Shown here in pieces: positions 1 to 5,438 of a DNA stretch of 25,843 bases. Location of the stretch: NCBI GenBank assembly GCA_964344495.1, contig CAYFNI010000022.1, positions 1 through 25,843 on the forward strand, written 5' to 3'. The stretch comes from UBA6136 sp964344495 (GTDB lineage: Bacteria > Pseudomonadota > Gammaproteobacteria > Methylococcales > Methylococcaceae). Positions within the stretch are counted from its first letter, which is position 1. Every line of letters begins with the position of its first letter. The notes below the pieces were generated by a model. That model was given only the letters and a program-made list of their open reading frames with translations. It was not told the DNA's origin and searched no databases. The position numbers and the translations under genes are program-made.

Positions 1-9
1 GAGGGGCGC

Positions 10-37
10 AGTCTATCACCCGCCGTTGGCCTGTCAA
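10..37 (-). promoter_or_regulatory. rRNA/tRNA-like sigma70 promoter firing off the left edge
   Basis: On the minus strand a perfect -35 TTGACA (32-37) is followed after 16 bp by TAGACT (10-15), and then directly by the G/C-rich discriminator GCGCCCC. An A/T-rich stretch lies just upstream of the -35, as in an UP element. A G/C discriminator after the -10 is typical of stringently controlled stable-RNA promoters. The transcribed gene lies outside the window, so its identity is inference. Confidence 0.4.
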
Positions 38-44
38 TCAAAAA

Positions 45-73
45 TTGCGACAATTTGTCGCACCCCTTATAAA
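45..73 (+). promoter_or_regulatory. Putative fccAB promoter
   Basis: TTGCGA (45-50) and TATAAA (68-73) are separated by 17 bp, a good sigma70 arrangement pointing at fccA. Initiation would fall near position 80 and give a leader of roughly 115 nt. The -35 and the start of the spacer coincide with a perfect palindrome (46-62), so the promoter looks regulated. Confidence 0.4.
46..62. promoter_or_regulatory. 17-bp perfect palindrome, probable operator
   Basis: TGCGACAATTTGTCGCA has two 8-bp arms around a single central T. It lies over the -35 of the fcc-directed promoter and just upstream of the divergent stable-RNA-like promoter. The core reads GCGAC-N5-GTCGC, which resembles the GCGNC-Nx-GNCGC pattern described for RegA/PrrA/ActR-type redox response regulators. 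The regulator assignment is inference; the palindrome itself is directly visible. Confidence 0.45.
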
Positions 74-193
74 TCAAGTCTTTTCCTGATTTCAGCTCCA
101 GTGTCCAGGTGCAGGTATCATCACGCTGCAGGCTATGCGACTGAAATGTAACAGGGGTCTCGACCCGGCCCCGGCCCACATCAATACCTATAG

Positions 194-502
194 ATGATTG
201 ATATGAAAGCCTTTCTTACACGATCATGGTTTGCAGCAGGGCTGCTGTTCGGAATCACACCCCCCCGCTTGGGCGCAGAACAGAACGCGAACAGCATGGC
301 CTGTGTAGGCTGCCATGGCCATCTGGGGCAAGGCGCGGGTTCGATACCGGCGATCCGGGGCCAGTCCTTCGATCATCTCTACTCAACGCTGCTGGCCTAC
401 CGCAACGATCAACGTGCGGGAACGGTCATGAATCGAATCAGCAAAGGCTACACCGAGTCTGAACTGGTCGAATTGGCCCGTTCCTTCTCAAGGCAGGATT
501 GA
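194..502 (+). CDS. fccA: Monohaem cytochrome c subunit of flavocytochrome c sulfide dehydrogenase
   Basis: A 102-residue exported class I c-type cytochrome. It has a hydrophobic signal segment (about residues 5-21), one CVGCH haem site (residues 37-41), and a GTVM motif near residues 76-79 supplying the probable distal Met ligand. The C-terminal pattern (KGYTESEL) is typical of c553/FccA-like proteins. In the complex it accepts electrons from the FAD of FccB during sulfide oxidation in the periplasm. Only one haem site is present, unlike the dihaem subunit of Allochromatium. The stop overlaps the fccB start (TGATG), indicating translational coupling. No clear Shine-Dalgarno precedes either candidate start, ATG 194 or ATG 203; 203 gives a more standard signal peptide. 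Identification rests on the CxxCH motif plus adjacency to fccB. Confidence 0.85.
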   Translation: MIDMKAFLTRSWFAAGLLFGITPPRLGAEQNANSMACVGCHGHLGQGAGSIPAIRGQSFDHLYSTLLAYRNDQRAGTVMNRISKGYTESELVELARSFSRQD

Positions 503-1799
503 TGCGTTCGCTGCGCCGGCGTGAATTTCTACAACTGGGACTGGCAACGGGTGGGCTCCTGCTCGCCGGTTGCAGCCCCGATTCCAGGTCGCGCAGTGCC
601 CTGTCCAGCGCCCGGGTTGTCGTCGCCGGCGGCGGCTTTGGGGGAATGGCCGCTGCCCGGTACCTCAAGGCCCTTGCCCCCCAGCTCACCGTCACCCTGA
701 TCGATCGGCTGCCGATCTACATCCGTTGCCCGGGCTCCAATGGCGTCATTGCCGGACTCACCCACGCAGACAGTCTGGGTCATGTTCTGGAACCCGGCCT
801 GAGCAAGGCCCACATTCCGTTCATTCAAGCCGATATCACTTCGATTGAACCCGCGACACGCCGCATCGGGCTGGCGGATGGCTCCAGCCTTGGCTATGAC
901 CGCCTGATCCTTTCGCCCGGCATCGATTTCCGATGGGACGCCATCGAAGGCTACGACGAGGCCGCCAGTCTGCGACTCCCCCATGCCTGGAAAGCCGGTG
1001 AACAGACCCGACTGCTTCAGCGTCAGTTTCAAGCCATGCGACGTGGAGGAACCGTCCTGATCACGGTGCCTGAAAACCCTTATCGCTGCCCTCCGGGGCC
1101 TTATGAACGGGCCTCATTGATGGCCCATGCGTTGAAACAGCACAAGCGCCGCGGCAAGATTCTGATACTCGACGCGAAAACCCGCTTCTCGAAACAGGCC
1201 GCCTTCCTGCACGCCTGGGCGACCTTGTATCCGGGAATAGTTGAATGGATCCCGTCTGAACGGGAAGGCAGGCTCGACCATGTCGACGCCAGACGGCGAA
1301 CTGTCCATACGGAATTCGGTGCATACCGGGCGGATGTGATCAACATCATTCCGCCGCAACGCGCCGGACGTCTTGCTCAACGGGCGGGCGTGGCCGATGC
1401 CAGCGGCTGGTGCCCGGTCGATCCTCTGAATTTNNNNNNNNNNTGAACTTTGCCTCGACCCTTCAACCGGATATCCACGTGATTGGCGATGCCTGCTCCG
1501 CGTTTCCGATGCCGAAATCCGCATTTTCGGCGCAATCCCAGGCCCGTGTATGTGCCGAAGCGGTGCTGGCAAGTCTGTTGGAAAGGCCTACCCTGCCGAC
1601 CAAGCTGATCAACCATTGCTACAGCTTTGTCGCGCCCGACCGGGCTATCTCCGTCACCGGCGTTTACGCCTATCAGGCCGATCAGCGGCAGTTGACGACC
1701 GTCTCGAGCGGTGAAACCGGGCCTGATGGGGATTGGCAACAGGAAGCCCGCTACGCGCAGGACTGGTATCGACTGCTCGTCCAGGAGACCTTCGGCTAA
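502..1799 (+). CDS. fccB: Flavocytochrome c sulfide dehydrogenase, flavoprotein subunit (interrupted by assembly Ns)
   Basis: FAD-dependent sulfide dehydrogenase that oxidises sulfide in the periplasm with FccA as electron acceptor. Visible features are a twin-arginine motif (RRREFL, residues 5-10), the FAD-binding GGGFGG (43-48), and Cys76 at the position of the cysteine that binds FAD covalently in Allochromatium FccB. The redox-disulfide cysteines are C196 in RCPPGPYERAS and the Cys of NHCYS after the gap, with C-terminal DTFG-like QETFG. The signal peptide ends in LAGC (21-24), a possible lipobox. Ten Ns at 1434-1443 put the two halves in different frames, but joining the flanks at their short repeat restores a protein of about 426 residues, the family length. 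It starts at ATG 502, overlapping the fccA stop by one base; a TTG at 499 is also in frame. I treat the gene as intact. Confidence 0.92.
1434..1443. other. Assembly gap (10 Ns)
   Basis: A run of ten Ns inside fccB. The bases before it (tgaattt, 1427-1433) and after it (tgaactt, 1444-1450) match at 6 of 7 positions, so the contig ends probably overlap rather than leaving sequence missing. Collapsing 17 bp restores the reading frame. Confidence 0.95.
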
Positions 1800-1853
1800 A
1801 GCACGCCACCGGGCCCAGGGTGGGCGGCATGATTCGGGTTTTGATCCGGCGCA

Positions 1854-2765
1854 TCAGACGGTTTCATGTGCAAACGACGCCTGATCGTCGATCGGCTCCA
1901 GATGAGTCACTACCAAGGCATGGTGAACCGCAGCAGCGATATCCTGTTCGATGCGTTCCGAAAGATCGTGCCCTTGCTGAACCGTCCAGGATCCAGGGAC
2001 CAGCACGTGCAAGGTCACAAGGCGCTGTCGCCCCGAAGCCCGCGTCCGCAGATCGTGAAACTCGATTCCCTCCCGACGGTAACGCTCCAGTATGCGCCGG
2101 ATTGCCTTGAGTTCCGCCGGCGGCAGGACCCGGTCGAGCAAGCCGTCGATGGAGCGACGAATCAGGTTCAGGCCGGACCAGACAATCTGGATTGCGGCCA
2201 CGAAGGCGATGGCGGGATCCAGCCATAGCCAGCCCGTAAACATTACGCCCACCAGGGCCAGGAGAATGGCAACGGTGGTCCAGACATCAGACATCAGATG
2301 CCGACCGTCCGCCTCGAGCGTGATCGAGTGATAACGGCGGCCGGCGCGCATCAAGGCCACGCCGACCAGCAGATTGACCAGCCCGGCCAAGACCGACACC
2401 GCCAGGCCGGCATCGACCGCCTGCAAAACCACGGGTTGTGACAGACGTTCATAGGCGGTCCAGGCAATGCTGCCCGCCGCTACCAGAATCAACGCCCCCT
2501 CAAAGCCGCTGGCGAAGTATTCAATCTTCCCGTGACCAAACGGATGAGTCTGATCGGCGGGTTTGGCCGCAAAGGACAATACCAAGAGCGCGACGATCGC
2601 CGCGACCAGATTGACCAGTGACTCGATGGCGTCGGACAACAGACCGACCGAACCCGTCAGCACATAGGCGAACGTCTTTAGTCCCATGGTCAGCAGGGCC
2701 GCGACAATCGACAGCCAGGCAAAGCGGGTCAGCCGCTTGGGTTGAACCGATGTCGACTTTGCCAT
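1854..2765 (-). CDS. Cation diffusion facilitator (CDF) family metal exporter
   Basis: A 303-residue inner-membrane divalent metal/proton antiporter with about six transmembrane segments followed by a cytoplasmic ferredoxin-like domain (about residue 210 to the end). TM2 carries LLSDAIESLVN (D45, with S49 where FieF has its second Asp, and N52). TM5 carries HLMSD (H156, D160), the usual HxxxD half-site. The HPFGHGKIEYF loop (74-84) between TM2 and TM3 is diagnostic of the family. The altered TM2 site means the metal (Zn, Fe, Mn or Co) cannot be read from sequence alone. Its ATG follows the DUF4202 stop by 6 nt, so the two are probably one transcript. It converges on fccB. Confidence 0.9.
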   Translation of the reverse strand: MAKSTSVQPKRLTRFAWLSIVAALLTMGLKTFAYVLTGSVGLLSDAIESLVNLVAAIVALLVLSFAAKPADQTHPFGHGKIEYFASGFEGALILVAAGSIAWTAYERLSQPVVLQAVDAGLAVSVLAGLVNLLVGVALMRAGRRYHSITLEADGRHLMSDVWTTVAILLALVGVMFTGWLWLDPAIAFVAAIQIVWSGLNLIRRSIDGLLDRVLPPAELKAIRRILERYRREGIEFHDLRTRASGRQRLVTLHVLVPGSWTVQQGHDLSERIEQDIAAAVHHALVVTHLEPIDDQASFAHETV

Positions 2766-2771
2766 CCGCGT

Positions 2772-3362
2772 TCAAGCCCCGCCAAGCGCTTCGGCCAGCA
2801 GCGGCTGGAGCGAGGCGGGAAACGGTAATTGCAGCGCCAGTTCATGTCCGCGTTCGGACATTTTGGCCCAGGTTTTCCGGACAATGCCGACCAGTTTGTC
2901 GGGCGACTGGGTCGCGGCAAAGTCGCCGAAATAATGCGCCAGGAAGACGAGGCAAATGACATCTTCCAGCACCTGCACCTCCTGATCCGTCTTGATGCCG
3001 CGCTTCTGGATCAAGGTTTTGACACGCTGTTGCTCCTCTGCCTCATAGCCTGCCTCGCACATCAACTCAGCCACCTTGTCAGCGTGAAATCCATACAAGA
3101 ACGTGCGCCACTTCAGGTATCCCTCACGACCCGGCGGATAGGCATCGCGAGGCACCTCCCAGCGGCGGATATGCTGTCCGCGCGCAGCAATCTGCAACGC
3201 CTCGGACGCATCCGGACAGACCTGAGGCAGCCATGCCGTCATGCGTTGACCATACACCCACTCCCGTGGGCGGGTTTCACCCTGCCAGGATTCAAGCTGC
3301 GGATCACAGGCATTGGCTGCATCAATCAGCGCCAATATCTGTTCCAGTCGCGTCGATGTCAT
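2772..3362 (-). CDS. DUF4202 family protein
   Basis: A 196-residue soluble protein of unknown function that I recognise as DUF4202 from its conserved blocks: ALIDAANACDP near the N-terminus, YGQRMTAWL, AARGQHIRRWEVPR, YLKWRTFLYGFHADKVAELM, LEDVICLVFLAHYFGDFA and the C-terminal KTWAKMSERGH. Several conserved His/Asp residues (QHIRRW, FHADK, LEDV, HYF) suggest an all-helical HD-like metal site, but this is inference. ATG 3362 is chosen because it has an AGGAG site 11 nt upstream and matches the usual family N-terminus; the frame is open further upstream but has no family similarity. It lies 6 nt before the CDF exporter gene and diverges from surE. Confidence 0.85.
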   Translation of the reverse strand: MTSTRLEQILALIDAANACDPQLESWQGETRPREWVYGQRMTAWLPQVCPDASEALQIAARGQHIRRWEVPRDAYPPGREGYLKWRTFLYGFHADKVAELMCEAGYEAEEQQRVKTLIQKRGIKTDQEVQVLEDVICLVFLAHYFGDFAATQSPDKLVGIVRKTWAKMSERGHELALQLPFPASLQPLLAEALGGA

Positions 3363-3495
3363 CGTTCTGGTCACTCCTGCATCACATGACGAAAAAGCCA
3401 CGGTCGGGTCCCGCATGGCCACCCTCACTATCTTACCGTCATCCAGCGCTGCTTGAGGCTCTGGTGTAAAATTGCGAGAGATCACGAGGGAACTG

Positions 3496-4245
3496 ATGCA
3501 CATTCTGTTAAGCAACGATGACGGCTACTCGGCCGAGGGACTGAAGGCCTTGGCGCGCGCGCTCAGCCCCCATGTCGAGATCACCGTGGTCGCTCCGGAT
3601 AGCAACCGCAGCGGCGCCAGCAATTCCCTGACACTGGAACTGCCCTTGCGGGTCAGCCGTACCGAAAACGGCTTCCTGCGCGTCAACGGCACACCGACCG
3701 ATTGCGTGCATCTGGCCATCACCGGGCTGCTGGATCGTGAGCCGGACATGGTATTCGCCGGCATCAATCATGGTTCAAACCTGGGCGACGATGTCATCTA
3801 CTCCGGCACGGTAGCAGCCGCGACCGAAGGCCGCTTCCTCGGCTTGCCCGCGGTCGCGCTGTCGCTGGCCTCGCATGCCCCGCGTCATTTCGACACGGCC
3901 GGTCAGGTGGCGGTTGCCCTCCTGAACAGAATCCGCCGCCATCCCCTGCCCCCGGATACAATCCTCAACGTGAACGTCCCGGATGTGCCGTGGGGTGAAC
4001 TGCGCGGTTTCAAGTCCTGCCGGCTTGGCCAGCGCCACAAGGCGGAGCCCGTCATTCGGGCGCAGGACCCACGGGGGCGGGACATCTATTGGGTCGGCGC
4101 CGCGGGTCCGGAACAGGATGCCGGTCCAGGCACGGATTTTCACGCGATCCGGGAAGGCTATGTGTCGGTCACGCCGTTGCAGATCGACCTGACCCGTTAC
4201 GACCGTCTTGAAACACTGGCCCACTGGCTCGACGACGACGCATGA
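3496..4245 (+). CDS. surE: 5'/3'-nucleotidase SurE
   Basis: A 249-residue stationary-phase survival phosphatase that dephosphorylates nucleoside 5'- and 3'-monophosphates in the cytoplasm, needing a divalent metal. The active site is visible: SNDDGY (D8, D9), S39 in SNRSGAS, and N91 in GINHGSN followed by the YSGTVAAATEG block. Length matches the family. ATG 3496 gives the canonical MHILLSNDDG start with a GAGGG site 5 nt upstream; the in-frame extension to 3472 is not supported. The stop overlaps the pcm start (ATGA), so the two genes are translationally coupled, the usual proteobacterial arrangement. Confidence 0.97.
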   Translation: MHILLSNDDGYSAEGLKALARALSPHVEITVVAPDSNRSGASNSLTLELPLRVSRTENGFLRVNGTPTDCVHLAITGLLDREPDMVFAGINHGSNLGDDVIYSGTVAAATEGRFLGLPAVALSLASHAPRHFDTAGQVAVALLNRIRRHPLPPDTILNVNVPDVPWGELRGFKSCRLGQRHKAEPVIRAQDPRGRDIYWVGAAGPEQDAGPGTDFHAIREGYVSVTPLQIDLTRYDRLETLAHWLDDDA

Positions 4246-4901
4246 ATCATCGCATCGAAGGCATCGGCATGACCTCGCGTCGTACGCGCGAGCGCATGGT
4301 CGGACGCCTGAAAGAACAGGGCATCAGCCATCCGGATGTGCTGCGGGTCATGCTGGAAACACCCCGCCACCTGTTTGTCGAGGAAGCACTGGCGAGTCGG
4401 GCCTATGAGGATACGGCCTTGCCGATCGGCTTCAACCAGACCATTTCCCAGCCCTACATCGTGGCCCGCATGACGGAGTTGCTGCTGGACGCAGGCCCGT
4501 TGGACAAGGTGCTGGAAGTCGGAACCGGCTCCGGCTATCAGACGGCCATCCTGGCCCAACTGGTCAAGCGCGTCCATTCGGTCGAACGGATCTACCCGTT
4601 GCAACAGCGCGCGCGGCGCTGCTTGCAGGACCTGCAATTGCGCAACGTGCGCCTCAAGCACAGTGATGGCGGCTGGGGCTGGGACGAATACGCCCCCTAT
4701 GACGCCATACTCGGCACCGCCGCACCGGGTGAAATCCCGGAAGCCCTGCTTAGCCAGATGGCCCGCCGCAGCGTGATGGTCATCCCCGTGGGGCAGGGCC
4801 GAACGCAGATATTGAAGCGGGTGAGACGCACCGAAACCGGGTTTGAGGTCGAGGAGATCGAACCGGTCAATTTCGTTCCGTTCCTGCCCGGTGTGCTCTG
4901 A
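4242..4901 (+). CDS. pcm: Protein-L-isoaspartate O-methyltransferase
   Basis: A 219-residue cytoplasmic repair enzyme that uses S-adenosylmethionine to methylate L-isoaspartyl residues in damaged proteins. Motifs seen are the substrate-side TISQPYIVARM block, the SAM-binding VLEVGTGSGYQTAILA (motif I), a VERIY acidic strand end, and YDAILGTAAPGEIP (motif II). It is about 10 residues longer than the E. coli enzyme, mostly at the N-terminus. It overlaps surE by 4 nt and is followed by a convergent gene, so the nlpD-rpoS genes that often follow surE-pcm are absent here. Confidence 0.96.
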   Translation: MNHRIEGIGMTSRRTRERMVGRLKEQGISHPDVLRVMLETPRHLFVEEALASRAYEDTALPIGFNQTISQPYIVARMTELLLDAGPLDKVLEVGTGSGYQTAILAQLVKRVHSVERIYPLQQRARRCLQDLQLRNVRLKHSDGGWGWDEYAPYDAILGTAAPGEIPEALLSQMARRSVMVIPVGQGRTQILKRVRRTETGFEVEEIEPVNFVPFLPGVL

Positions 4902-4907
4902 CTGACT

Positions 4908-4934
4908 GGTTGCATCAAGCAGCTTAGCGCAACC
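4908..4934. terminator. Possible bidirectional hairpin between pcm and the lipoprotein gene
   Basis: GGTTGC (4908-4913) pairs with GCAACC (4929-4934) across a 15-nt loop, in the short space between two convergent genes. No T-run follows on either strand, so an intrinsic terminator is only weakly supported. Confidence 0.25.
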
Positions 4935-4955
4935 TGGCCGCGGCCCCGCCCCGGC

Positions 4956-5306
4956 TCAACCGTCCTTGGCGCACTTGTAGGCCTTGCCAACCAGGGTGGA
5001 GTTGGACGTGCCTCCGCTCAGCTCATGCTGTGAATGTTGCTGTTGCTGGATCAGCACGGCATTGGCACCCAGTCGGGCTGCTTCATTCTTGATGTCATTC
5101 CGCGCCCCGAGCAGCAGGTTCTGATTGGTGGTGAACGTGCCGGAAAAGCGGTTTCCTTGGGTACCACTGACATCGCCGACATAGACACACTTCTTCACCT
5201 CTTTGGGCGTCATCATGATCTCGACCCGGTCGGCGCCGGGGTTCAAAGGCTGTGCTGCGCAACCTGAGAGAATGACCAGGCAGCCGGCGGTGAGGGTTTT
5301 GTTCAT
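4956..5306 (-). CDS. Small DUF4156-type lipoprotein
   Basis: A 116-residue predicted lipoprotein. The N-terminal signal ends with lipobox LSGC (residues 13-16) and is followed by Ala, which predicts sorting to the outer membrane. The mature part has a VKKCVYVGDVSG strand and an ARNDIKNEAARLGANAVLI helix-strand element, the layout of DUF4156/RcsF-like lipoproteins. Two Cys (in KKCVY and YKCAKD) could form a disulfide. An AGGAG site lies 7 nt before the ATG at 5306. Function is unknown; an envelope-sensing role by analogy with RcsF is speculation. It is divergent from uvrA. Confidence 0.75.
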   Translation of the reverse strand: MNKTLTAGCLVILSGCAAQPLNPGADRVEIMMTPKEVKKCVYVGDVSGTQGNRFSGTFTTNQNLLLGARNDIKNEAARLGANAVLIQQQQHSQHELSGGTSNSTLVGKAYKCAKDG

Positions 5307-5332
5307 GGTGTGCTCCTGAATTGCGCAAGTAA

Positions 5333-5370
5333 GGCGTAAGCGAATGTGTTCAGACGCTACGCCGTATAAT
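5333..5370 (+). promoter_or_regulatory. uvrA promoter region with inverted repeat
   Basis: A consensus -10 TATAAT lies at 5365-5370. Directly upstream, GGCGTAAGCG (5333-5342) is an inverted repeat of CGCTACGCC (5355-5363) with one extra base, and it brackets the expected -35 area (5342-5347), where no good -35 is seen. No CTGT-N8-ACAG LexA box is visible. The -10 is convincing; the role of the repeat is inferred. Confidence 0.4.
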
Positions 5371-5438
5371 TCGGAGGGTCAAGACGCCAATGGCCGTTGT
5401 TGCTCAACCCGTCCGCCTGCCCTCCTACCCGAAAGACC

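Noticed and set aside
1434..1799. fccB as a frameshifted pseudogene
   Set aside because: The frame change coincides exactly with an artificial N run flanked by a 7-bp near-repeat, and both halves align to a full family protein, so an assembly artefact is far likelier.
1800..1853. Intrinsic terminator between fccB and the CDF gene
   Set aside because: Only a 5-bp CCACC/GGTGG stem with no T-run on either side; too weak to list.
3453..3472. surE promoter TTGAGG with TAAAAT
   Set aside because: The two elements are only 8 bp apart, too close for a sigma70 promoter, and no other -35 fits the TAAAAT.
5307..5438. LexA (SOS) box before uvrA
   Set aside because: No CTGT-N8-ACAG or near match was found on either strand in the divergent region.
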